Below, piece by piece: positions 54,688 to 63,222 of a DNA stretch of 64,000 bases. The notes under the pieces were generated by a model. It was not told the DNA's origin. It searched no databases and saw nothing but the letters and a program-made list of their open reading frames with translations. This stretch comes from UBA4732 sp963823075 (GTDB lineage Bacteria; Planctomycetota; Planctomycetia; Gemmatales; Gemmataceae): contig CAWGKE010000010.1 in the NCBI GenBank assembly GCA_963823075.1, positions 1-64,000 on the forward strand, given 5' to 3'. A program made the translations under genes and the position numbers. Each line of letters starts with the position of its first letter. The first letter of the stretch is position 1.

Positions 54688-56136
54688 ATGAGACGCGTGT
54701 ACTGGGCCGCCGCACTGGCGGCCGTCGTCTGCCTGTCGATCCAGGCGCGGGCGGACGTGAAGCCGCACCCGCTGTTTTCCGACGGCATGGTCCTGCAGCA
54801 GGGCGGCAAGTGCCCGGTCTGGGGGACCGCCGACCCCGGCGAGCAGGTCACCGTGGCGATCGGCGCCGGAAACGCCGACGCCATCGCCGGCGCGCCGGTT
54901 CAGGCCGACAAGGACGGCAAGTGGATGATTCCGATCACGCCGCCGCAGCCGGGCGGCCCCTACACCCTCACCATCCACGGCAAGAACACCCTCACGCTCA
55001 AGGACGTGTACGTTGGCGAAGTGTGGGTCGCCAGCGGCCAGTCCAACATGGAAATGTACCTGCGCAATTGCGCCGGCGGCAAGGAGGCGATCGCCGAGTC
55101 GAAGAACCCGAAAATTCGCCTGTTCAAGGTCCCGCACAAGATCGCCGCCGAGCCGACGACGGAACTCGGGGGCAAATGGCAAGAATGTAACCCCGACACC
55201 GTCGCCGAGTTCTCCGGCGTGGCCTACTACTTCGCCCGCGATCTGCAAAAGGCCCTCAACGTGCCCGTCGGCGTCATCGAGTCCAACTGGGGCGGCACCG
55301 TCGCCGAGGCGTGGACGCCGAAAGCCAATCTCGAATCCAACCCCGATCTGAAAAAACTGATTCCTGCCGAGATCAGGATCGACGACCAGAAGCCCAACGC
55401 CAACCAGGGGACGGTCCTCTTCAACGGCATGATCAACCCGCTCCTGCCGTTTGCGATCAAGGGCGTCATCTGGTACCAGGGCGAATCGAACGCCGGCCGG
55501 GCCTACCAGTACCGCACGCTCTTCCCCACGATGATCCAGAGCTGGCGCGAGCAGTGGAAGAATCCCGACATGCCTTTTTTGTTCGTGCAGCTGGCGCCAT
55601 ATGGCCACAATCCCAAGGAATCGGGCGACAGCGCCTGGGCCGAGCTGCGCGAAGCGCAGTTTTTGACCAGCCAAAAGGTCAAAAATACAGCAGAGGCCGT
55701 GATTACCGACGTCGGCGACGAGAACAACATCCATCCCAAGCGCAAGGAGCCGGTCGGCGGCCGCCTCGCCCTGGCCGCGCTGGCCCTGGCCTACGGCGAG
55801 AAGGTCGTCTACGACGGCCCGATTTACGACGGGGTGAAAATCGACGGCGACAAGGCCGTTCTGAGTTTCAAGAGCCTCGGCAAGGGGCTGGAGGCGAAGG
55901 ACGGCCCGCTGACGGGCTTCACCGTGGCCGGGGAGGACAAGAAGTTCCACGAGGCCAAGGCGGAGATCCAGGGCGACACCGTCGTCGTGACGAGCGATCA
56001 GGTCGCCAAGCCGGTCGCGGTTCGCTACGGCTGGGCCAACACGCCGGTCGTCAACCTGTTCAACAAGGACGGCCTGCCCGCGTCGCCGTTCCGGACGGAC
56101 GATTTCCCGGCGTCCACCGGACCGAAGACGAAGTAA
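54688..56136 (+). CDS. sialate O-acetylesterase
   Basis: ATG 54688 is chosen for its signal peptide (MRRVYWAAALAAVVCLSIQA); the open frame upstream is unsupported. The 482-residue protein has the SASA family motifs: N-terminal beta-domain FSDGMVLQQGGKCPVWGTAD, the nucleophile block VWVASGQSNMEMYL (Ser about 117), IESNWGGTVAEAW, IWYQGESNAG and DVGDENNIHPKRKEPVGGRL (catalytic His about 352). It removes O-acetyl groups from sialic acids outside the cell. It fits the GH20 and sulfotransferase context of host- or algal-type glycan use. Confidence 0.92.
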   Translation: MRRVYWAAALAAVVCLSIQARADVKPHPLFSDGMVLQQGGKCPVWGTADPGEQVTVAIGAGNADAIAGAPVQADKDGKWMIPITPPQPGGPYTLTIHGKNTLTLKDVYVGEVWVASGQSNMEMYLRNCAGGKEAIAESKNPKIRLFKVPHKIAAEPTTELGGKWQECNPDTVAEFSGVAYYFARDLQKALNVPVGVIESNWGGTVAEAWTPKANLESNPDLKKLIPAEIRIDDQKPNANQGTVLFNGMINPLLPFAIKGVIWYQGESNAGRAYQYRTLFPTMIQSWREQWKNPDMPFLFVQLAPYGHNPKESGDSAWAELREAQFLTSQKVKNTAEAVITDVGDENNIHPKRKEPVGGRLALAALALAYGEKVVYDGPIYDGVKIDGDKAVLSFKSLGKGLEAKDGPLTGFTVAGEDKKFHEAKAEIQGDTVVVTSDQVAKPVAVRYGWANTPVVNLFNKDGLPASPFRTDDFPASTGPKTK

Positions 56137-56148
56137 GGAGAAACCAGA

Positions 56149-56215
56149 TTGGTTAGCCGCGACGCGCAGCGGAGCGCTCCTCCCAAGCGCTCCGCTGCGC
56201 GTCGCGGCTGACCAA
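56149..56215. repeat. 30-bp inverted repeat, hairpin family B
   Basis: Arms 56149-56178 and 56186-56215 pair with one G-T-type mismatch (core TTGGTTAGCCGCGACGCGCA). It sits between convergent genes and overlaps the last about 20 codons of the phosphotransferase gene. Confidence 0.9.
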
Positions 56216-57283
56216 CTCGGCGTTCTCAGGCGCCGCCAATCCCAATCGCACCGCCACTCCCGTATATCGCTGAAAATAGCGCTCGAGGCCGGCGACGTGG
56301 CCCCGCCGGGCGTGCCGCGCCGCTGCCGGCTTGTAGCCCATGACGTGAGGCCCGGCGCTCAGCCAGCAGCCGTACCACGTCAGCCGGCGCAGGGCCGCCC
56401 ATGCCTGGTAGTAGCGCAGCCGTCGGCGGTCGAGCGGCTTCCGTCGGCGGTACACATTCAGGTAGCGGACGTGTGTCAGAAAGCGGCCGATTGGCAGCAT
56501 CATCCGATCGATCCACGACGCATCCTCCACCGGCGCCTCGTCGATCATGTGCAGCGCCATGCCGACGTCCGCGTGGGGGTCGCCGAAGTCGGCTTCGCTC
56601 CAGTCGAGCACCGCGGCGATGCGGCCGGGTTGCGTCAGGATGTTTTTCGCATGGAAATCGAGATGCAGCAGGCAGGGCGGCGCCTCCTCCGGCGGCCGGT
56701 GCGTCCGCAGCCAGTCCACGCCCGGCGCCAGGCCGCTCAAGCGGTGTTCGTCCACGACGGCCTGCAGCGTTTCCAGCTCTCGTTCGAGGAACGGCCGATC
56801 CGGGCGCGACATCCCGCCCACGGGCAGCTCGTGCAGCTGAACGTGGATATCGGCCATCCGCGCCGGCGCCCATAGCAGGGCGAAATAATCGCGGAGAAGC
56901 TGTTCCAGCAGCCGTTCCCCCTCGATCCATTCCATCAGCAGGAACGGCCCGCCCAGGAAGCCCACGTCTTCCTCCATCAGCACCGGCCGGGCCACCGGGT
57001 AGCCCCACTCCGCCAGCCGGGTCTGCAACGTCCACTCGCGCCGCAGGCGCGGCAACCCTTCCGGCCCGGCATAGACGCGCAGGGCCAGCGGCCGGCGCAG
57101 GGCCGACGGCAGCCGATTGCGGCCGTGGAGCTGGAGGCGGTAGGTGTAGGTTTCCCAGCCGTCGGGCACGTCCTCGGGCGGCTGGAGATAGCCGGGGACG
57201 CTCAGCCCTTTGCGGATCTGCAAATACGACAGGAATTCGGCGGCGACGAGCGACGCCGGAGTCGGCGCAACAGGGACGCCCAT
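56153..57283 (-). CDS. aminoglycoside-phosphotransferase-family kinase
   Basis: A 376-residue protein from ATG 57283 (GGGAGACTTGTC upstream). It has the APH/choline-kinase fold markers: LALRVYAGPEGLPRLRREW (ATP lysine region), PFLLMEWIEGERLLEQLLRD (hinge, about 115), the catalytic loop LLHLDFHAKNIL (about 208; HxDxxxxN) and the metal motif AVLDWSEADFGDPHADVGMA (about 225). Such kinases act on small hydroxylated or amino compounds; resistance is not implied. The final about 20 residues (SRDAQRSAWEERSAARRG) are translated from the family B repeat. Confidence 0.85.
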   Translation of the reverse strand: MGVPVAPTPASLVAAEFLSYLQIRKGLSVPGYLQPPEDVPDGWETYTYRLQLHGRNRLPSALRRPLALRVYAGPEGLPRLRREWTLQTRLAEWGYPVARPVLMEEDVGFLGGPFLLMEWIEGERLLEQLLRDYFALLWAPARMADIHVQLHELPVGGMSRPDRPFLERELETLQAVVDEHRLSGLAPGVDWLRTHRPPEEAPPCLLHLDFHAKNILTQPGRIAAVLDWSEADFGDPHADVGMALHMIDEAPVEDASWIDRMMLPIGRFLTHVRYLNVYRRRKPLDRRRLRYYQAWAALRRLTWYGCWLSAGPHVMGYKPAAARHARRGHVAGLERYFQRYTGVAVRLGLAAPENAELVSRDAQRSAWEERSAARRG

Positions 57284-57476
57284 GACAAGTCTCCCGTCGC
57301 CAACCCGACCCTACTCCGTCAAGAGGATGGCGCGAACGGTTACGGGTCCGCAGACGAAGGGCGCGGATCCTCGCAGGCCGCCCCTGGAAGAATACGCCAC
57401 GGGGCGAAAACTTGCGCCTTCCCGAATCCTTCGCATCGCCGCACCCAAACTCCGCAACTTTGGCGCCGATTGGCCA

Positions 57477-58950
57477 TTACCCCGTGCCGCCCACCAGCGC
57501 CTGGAACCGTTCATACGGCCCGCGCCATGCGTCCGGGTTCTTCGGCTCGTAGGGCCGCACCTCGAACGACCGCCGCACCACCTCGCGCGCGTCGGCGAGC
57601 GAACCCAGTGCGCCCAGGCCGACCGCCTGCGTCAGCACGTTGCCGATCGCCGTCGCCTCGACCGGGCCGGCCAGCACCGGGCGGTCGCAAGCGTCGGCCG
57701 TGAACTGGTTGAGCAGCCCGTTCTGACTGCCGCCGCCGACAATGTGGATCGTTTGCAACCGTTTTCCCGTCAGCCGTTCCAGCCGCTCCAGCACCCAGCG
57801 GTAGCACAGCGCCAGCCCCTCCAGGGCGCAGCGCACCGTCGCCCCCACCGACTCCGGGGCCGGCTGACCCGTCCGCTTGCAGTAGTCGGCCAGCGCCCCG
57901 GCATGTTGGCCGGAAGGAGGAACGAGTCGTCGTTGGGGTTGACCACCGCCCCGAAGGCCGGCGCCGCCTCCGCCAACCGCGTCAGCTCGTCGTAGCTGTA
58001 CGCCTTGCCCTCCCGCTCCCACGCCCGCCGGCACTCCTGCACCAGCCACAGCCCCATGATGTTCTTCAACAGGCGGATCGTGCCGCCGACGCCGCCCTCG
58101 TTGGTGAAGTTGGCCGCCAGCGTCTCGTCGTTGACGCGCGGCGCCGTAATCTCCACGCCCATCAGCGACCACGTGCCCGAGCTGATGTACGCCCAGGCGT
58201 CGCGCTGCGCGGGGACCGCCGCCACCGCCGCCGCCGTGTCGTGCGTCGCCGGCGCGACCACCCGCGCCCGCGCAGCCCCGTTTCTTCCGCGACGGTGCGG
58301 GCGAGCGGCCCCAGCACCGTGCCCGGCGCCACGATCTTGCCCTGAATCCGCTCCGGCAAGTCGAATGCCTTCAGCAGCCCCGCCGACCACGTTCGCGTCG
58401 CCGGGTCGAGCATCTGGCTGGTGCTGGCGTCGGTGTACTCGTTGACCTTTTCGCCGGTGAAGAAGTAGTGGAACAGGTCCGGCATGAACAGCAGCGTCTC
58501 GGCGGCTTCCAGGAGCGGCGAATGGTCGCGCCGCAGCGCCATGAGCTGGAACAGCGAGTTGAAGCGCATGAACTGGATGCCGGTGCGGCGGAACAGCTCC
58601 GGCCGCGGCATCCGGGCGAAGGCCGCCTCCATCACGCCTTCGGTATGTGGGTCACGGTAGCAGCGCGGATTGCCCAGCAGTACGCCGCCGCGGCCGAGCA
58701 GGGCGAAATCGACGCCCCAGGTGTCTACGCCGACCGAGTCCGCCCCGCCGTGTTCCGCCGCGCACTTCCGCAGCGAAACCAGCATGTCGCGGTGCAGCCG
58801 CAGCACGTCCCAGTGCAGGGCGTCCAGCGTCCGAACCGGCTCGTTGGCGAAGCGCGTCAGCACCTCCAGGCTGAGCCGGCCGCCGTCGAGGCGCCCCAGC
58901 ACGGCGCGGCCGCTCTCGGCGCCGAGATCGAATGCAAGGAGTTTCGTCAT
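57477..58950 (-). pseudogene. rhaB: rhamnulokinase (FGGY family), two frameshifts
   Basis: ATG 58950 is chosen. The opening LLAFDLGAESGRAVLGRLDG and VDTWGVDFALLG (about 75) are the rhamnulokinase form of the FGGY signatures. Later FRRTGIQFMRFNSLFQLMAL, ISSGTWSLMGVE and HIVGGGSQNGLLNQFTADAC complete the family. Frames break at about 58265 and about 57897, each repairable by one base within G/C runs; repaired length is about 490 residues. The enzyme phosphorylates L-rhamnulose. No rhamnose isomerase or aldolase gene is in the window. A family A hairpin lies 16 bases before the start codon. Confidence 0.85.
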
Positions 58951-58966
58951 GGAGAGGATTCCCTCC

Positions 58967-59032
58967 GGCGAGCGGCGCGGCGTAAGCCCGCCGGTAAGGG
59001 CGCACCGGCGGGCTTACGCCGCGCCGCTCGCC
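58967..59032. repeat. perfect 29-bp inverted repeat, hairpin family A
   Basis: Arms 58967-58995 and 59004-59032 are exact complements (core GGCGAGCGGCGCGGCGTAAG) with an 8-base loop. It lies directly upstream of the rhaB ribosome site. This is a better-preserved copy than the one at 45536. Confidence 0.92.
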
Positions 59033-59234
59033 AGGCGACAGTTACAACGACTCTAACCTTTTTACAAATTCCGCCGGCCGCGACGGCGGGCCGCGCCGCC
59101 GGATTATCCGCGACAAGTCCCGTGGTTTCAAGCGGTTGGAAAGAAAACGGCGGGGCGGGGCGGAATCGCGGCACGGTGAATGCTTTACTCCCCCACGACC
59201 CGACCCGAAACGCAGAAGCGGCGGTCGGGACGCC

Positions 59235-59457
59235 CGGACGGCTGGCGAATCGTTCCCCCGACGATTCGCGCGGAACCCCCGTCCGCGAGAAGGTTCGGAA
59301 CGGCTGCGGAGGCTTCCCCGTCCTCCCGATCCAGGGCCTTTCCGAACCGAGCCGAGCCGGGCGCCGAACGCCGCTTCTCCCATCCTTCTCCCGCCAGACC
59401 CAATTCAACGACCCCATCCCCCGAGCCGCCCGATCTTCGGGCGGCTCTCGTCTTTTT
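59235..59457 (+). ncRNA. candidate structured small RNA ending in an intrinsic terminator
   Basis: The gap 59033-59477 has no protein-like frame, but on the plus strand carries nested stems. CGGACGG/CCGTCCG (59235-59241, 59279-59285) encloses GCGAATCGT/ACGATTCGC (59245-59253, 59261-59269). Then comes GGTTCGGA/TCCGAACC (59292-59299, 59341-59348) enclosing GGAGG/CCTCC. Finally a terminator hairpin GAGCCGCCCGA/TCGGGCGGCTC (59423-59447) is followed by TCGTCTTTTT. The U-tract faces plus, where no gene needs it. Promoter not identified; no known RNA family recognised. Confidence 0.4.
59423..59457 (+). terminator. rho-independent terminator on the plus strand
   Basis: An 11-bp perfect stem (59423-59433 with 59437-59447) with a 3-base loop is followed by TCGTCTTTTT. 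No plus-strand gene precedes it, so it implies a non-coding transcript. On the minus strand it has no U-tract. Confidence 0.75.
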
Positions 59458-59477
59458 CCTTCCGACTGCGACGGAGG

Positions 59478-61623
59478 CTACCGGGTCTCGACGGCCAGCG
59501 TCTTCTTGACGAGATGCGTCGGGTCGAACGCGACGGATGCAACGCCGTCTTTCGAGATTTCCCAGAACGGATGCACCACGCGGTCGGCGACGTTCACGTC
59601 CGGGGCCGCGCAGGCGAATTCCTGCCGGGAACGGCTTGTCGGCCGCGAAGAGGATGTAGCGGTCCACCCCCGGCGGCAACCCCATTTCGACGAAGTCCGC
59701 AGGGTTGACAGGCCGGTCGTGCGGGTAGTTGTAGGTCTTGCCCGATCCGAGCAGAGTGGGCGGCTGATGAACGACCATGCGGCCCTCGGGCGAAAGGCCG
59801 ATGATTTCGACGTACGCCTCGTTGGCGCCCTGGTTTTTCACCTCGATCACCATGTCGTCGCCGTCGTGGAAGGTCTTCGTCGGCGTCTTGGTCGTGGGGT
59901 CCACCTTCTTGGTCGCGGGGTTCACTTGTATCCGGAAGGACGCGATCGTCACATCGACCGGCGGCAGCGGCGGCTGGTAGTCCGGCAGCGTCAGGCCGTC
60001 CAGCGGCCGCAGCGGCGGGGCGTCGAGGTCCGGCGCCGGGAAGTGGGCCAGATCGCGCACGCCGGCGCCCACCGCGACGACGGGAGTGGCGGCGACGCCC
60101 GCGCCCGCCGTCAGGAACGCCGGCGCGATCGGCCCCGCCTGCGCCATCTGGAAATAGCGGCGCGTCACCGGCGTCAGCGGCTCGCGGTCGAGCGGCCCCT
60201 TGTGGACCGCCGCGACCGCGGTCTGGAAGCGCAGGGCGTCGCCGGCCAGGAGCTTGTCCACGGCCTCCTTGCCGGGAAACAGCGGCAGCAGCGGCGCCTT
60301 GTCGGCCGCCGGCAGGTCGGCGAGGACGGCGCCCGACGCATCGGCGAGGGCTTCCACGCCCTGCTCATGGCAGCGCATGCACGAGAGGCCGTTGCGGGCG
60401 ATCCGGTCGGTCGCGTTCGGATCGGCGACCCATTCCGCCGGGGCCGACGCCGTCAAACGCACCAGCCGCTTGCCGCCGTCGTCGGGCACGCTTTCGGCGA
60501 TGTAGTATCCGTTGAGTCCGTTGGGCAGGCTGAACAGCATCAGGCCGCCCCGGTCGGCGTCAGGCGCGCGCAGCAGGGCGTTCAGGTCCCTGGCGGCGCC
60601 CGGATCGAACGTCCGCCAATAGGCGCCCGGCATGGCCGGGACGACGGCGTCGTCCCGCCTCTCGACGAGCTGCGGCCCGCCGGTCATCTTCGAGTTGGGG
60701 AAGACCGCCCGCACGCCCTTCGCTCCGGCCTGAATCTTCCCCTCCAGGCCGCCCTTGCCCGCCAGGGTCCGCGGCAGCCGCAGCAGGTCCTCGTACAGGG
60801 GCGGCTGCGTCGCCGTGCTGACTAGCCAGTCGCCGCGGACATAGAGGATCGGCCGCACCGGGTTTGCATCCCGCAGGTAGACCGCCAGGATGTGGTGTTC
60901 GCCGTCAAAGCGGCTCGGCAAAGTCGCATAGGGGTATTCCAGCAGCAGCAGGTCGAACAGATCGAAGTCGTCGGGCGCGAAAGGCCTCAGCTGCCAGCCG
61001 AGGTCGCGCTCGTCGAAGCGGAAGATGGTGTTGGCGGGGGGGTCGATCGGCGTCACGCCGGCCGGGTTCGGCTCCCAGCTGAGGTGGTTGAGCGCCTTGA
61101 GCAGCGCCGCCTGCCACAGGTCCGGCTCGGGGTCGGCGCCCTCGGCGAGCAGGTGGTTGAAGCTGACATAGCGCTGGTACTTCACGTCCTTGGGGTTGCG
61201 GGCGTTCACCGCCGCGAGGTCTTTCTCGATCTGTTTCATCACGTAACCGTCGCCGTATTCCGGCGGGAAGTCGGGGGCGCCGTCGCCGATCCACTCCCGC
61301 AGCACGTCCACCTCGGCCGGCCCCGGCTTGGGCAGGCCGCCTGGCGGCATCGAGCCGCATTCGACCAGCTGGAACAGCTCCGACTCGGCCGGCTTGCCGT
61401 CGCGCACCACCTTTCGCCGGTGCAGCGCGGCGAGGTCGAGGACCTGGAGGTCGCCCTTGACCCGGTCGGCCGGCCCGGCGTGGCACTGGCGGCAGTATTT
61501 GCGAAGGACCTGATGAGCAAGGCCGGCCGTCTCGTCCATGTCGGCGGCGCGTAGGGCCGACGGCGCCACCGAGAGGGCAACCGCCAGGGACATGGCCGAA
61601 AGGAACCGATGGGGGGTCGTCAT
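59478..61623 (-). pseudogene. secreted c-haem protein with C-terminal DUF4384 domain, one frameshift
   Basis: ATG 61623 starts a signal peptide (FLSAMSLAVALSVAPSALRA). The protein has a cytochrome-like haem site CRQCH (about 45, followed by SMPPGGLP, typical of planctomycete cytochromes) and a second site CMRCH (about 420). The C-terminal 130 residues are DUF4384 (FHDGDDMVIEVKNQGANEAY; YVEIIGLSPEGRMVVHQPP; DRYILFAADKPFPAG). At about 59605 one base is missing; restoring it gives DVNVADRVVHPFWEISKDGV ... LAVETR and TAG at 59478-59480, about 714 residues. DUF4384 commonly accompanies caspase-like proteases, and one lies two genes upstream. Confidence 0.8.
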
Positions 61624-61645
61624 AACGCGCTCCGATGGAAGGCGC

Positions 61646-61708
61646 GTTTAGCCGCGACGCGCAGCGGAGCGCTTTGCACCAGCGCTCCGCTGCGCGTCGC
61701 GGCTAAAC
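61646..61708. repeat. perfect 28-bp inverted repeat, hairpin family B
   Basis: Arms 61646-61673 and 61681-61708 are exact complements (core GTTTAGCCGCGACGCGCAGC) with a 7-base loop. It lies between two minus-strand genes, 16 bases after the upstream gene's stop. Confidence 0.92.
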
Positions 61709-61724
61709 CTTGCGATGCCGCCGC

Positions 61725-63158
61725 TCACTGTCCCGGCTGGTAATAGCGCACGACGAGGGACAGCTCCTCGCGCGGGAACGGCACGAAATCCTTGTGTTCG
61801 ATCGGGCTGTCGGTGTCCTCGCCCGCCACGATCAGGCCTTTCTTCCCCTCGTGCGATTGATTCGCATCCGCCACGGCCGTCAGCGCGTCTTGCAGCGCCA
61901 TGAGACTGTGCGGCGGTTGCTCGCCGCGCGTCGCCAGGCTGCCGCGGCTGATCGCCTTGACCTCCTGGTTGTGCTGTTCGTCCTTCTGCACGAACGCCGT
62001 CTGCTCCTCCTGGGTGGCCTCGCGGAACACCACCAGGCTGAAAACGCCCGCATTGTCGCCGTAGTTCATCTCCTTCGAGGCCGCCGGCGCCGCCACCTTG
62101 AACGCTTCCGCCTTCGCGTTGGTGCGCTGGAAGCCGTTGATCGTGATCTTCTTTTTCGGCGCCAGGACCCACTTGTAGCAGTCCAGCGGCGGCAGCGTCT
62201 GCTGCTCGATCGTGCTCTGGCCGTTGATCTTCAGCACCACGCCGTAGGTCGTGGTCGGGTCGGTGTTCTCCAGGCTGAACGTCACCTTGTCGTTCGGCCC
62301 CGGCGTCGGGACCACTCCTTCATGGATCGCCATGAGATCGCCGTTGTAGCGAATTTCGAGCTTCACGGGCGACTGGTCGAGGAGGTCCTGCCACTGCTGC
62401 TGCCGCTTGGTCTCCTGGGCGGCCGGCAGGGCGTGCGCGCCGGGGAAGGTCGGCGTAACCACGTCGAGCTTCGTCACCTGTTCGGTCGGCGTGTCGTCCG
62501 CGTCGTCCTTCGCCCCCTTCTTGTGGGCGTAGCTGACGTCGCACTCGGTCAGCGTCCGCGGATCGACGGCGGCCGTGAATTCACCGCCGATCGTGCGCAG
62601 GGTCTTCGGGTCGTCGCGGCCGAAAACCTGGATGCGGAGCTGCACGGTCTTGCAATCGGCGGCCAGGACGGCCTCGCCGGTCAGGAAAGCGTCGGCCCGG
62701 GCCGATTCGGACTGCTTGGGCAAGACCCAGGCGCGGCGGATGGCGGGGGCGTCCGCCGCGAAGAAGGCGGGCCGGTCGTCCGCGCTGAGGTGGTTGAGGC
62801 CCTTATTCCCCGACTTCTCCACCGCGTCGCTGGCGTGGGTCAGGATGCTCAGCTTGTCCTCGTCGTCGGCGTCCAGGCTCAGCACCAGCGCCACCTCCAG
62901 CCGGTCGGCCAGCGTGCGGTTGAGGGCGCCGAGGTCGTCGCGCGGCTTGCCGGCGCTGGAGGCCGCCAGGAACTTCAGCACGCCCACGGTCTTGTACCCG
63001 TGGGCCAGCAGGTCCTTTTTGACGGCGGGCGCCTGCATCTTCAGCGCCCGGTCGATGCTCACGGCGTCGTCGGCCCGCGTCCCGGCCGCCGCCAGCGCCA
63101 GCGCCAGCACGGCCGGGACCGCCGCCCGGTTCGCCCACGTCGTTGCGTCTCTCATCAT
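61725..63158 (-). CDS. secreted protein of unknown function in the caspase-like cluster
   Basis: ATG 63158 is chosen (AAGGAG site 5 bases upstream; a second ATG follows). The 477-residue product has a signal peptide (VPAVLALALAAAGTRA). Its first half resembles a curli/CsgG-like fold (VKKDLLAHGYKTVGVLKFLA; LADRLEVALVLSLD; GEAVLAADCKTVQLRIQVFG). Its second half is beta-rich (VKLEIRYNGDLMAIHEGVVP; VTFSLENTDPTTTYGVVLKI). The ending REELSLVVRYYQPGQ is well conserved in style. No known family was assigned. It is 64 bases downstream of the caspase-like gene on the same strand, so probably one operon with it. Confidence 0.7.
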   Translation of the reverse strand: MMRDATTWANRAAVPAVLALALAAAGTRADDAVSIDRALKMQAPAVKKDLLAHGYKTVGVLKFLAASSAGKPRDDLGALNRTLADRLEVALVLSLDADDEDKLSILTHASDAVEKSGNKGLNHLSADDRPAFFAADAPAIRRAWVLPKQSESARADAFLTGEAVLAADCKTVQLRIQVFGRDDPKTLRTIGGEFTAAVDPRTLTECDVSYAHKKGAKDDADDTPTEQVTKLDVVTPTFPGAHALPAAQETKRQQQWQDLLDQSPVKLEIRYNGDLMAIHEGVVPTPGPNDKVTFSLENTDPTTTYGVVLKINGQSTIEQQTLPPLDCYKWVLAPKKKITINGFQRTNAKAEAFKVAAPAASKEMNYGDNAGVFSLVVFREATQEEQTAFVQKDEQHNQEVKAISRGSLATRGEQPPHSLMALQDALTAVADANQSHEGKKGLIVAGEDTDSPIEHKDFVPFPREELSLVVRYYQPGQ

Positions 63159-63222
63159 TATGCTCCTTATCGCATCGGTATAAGTCATTTCAGCAAACCT
63201 CGGGGCGCTGACGCAACCCCGC

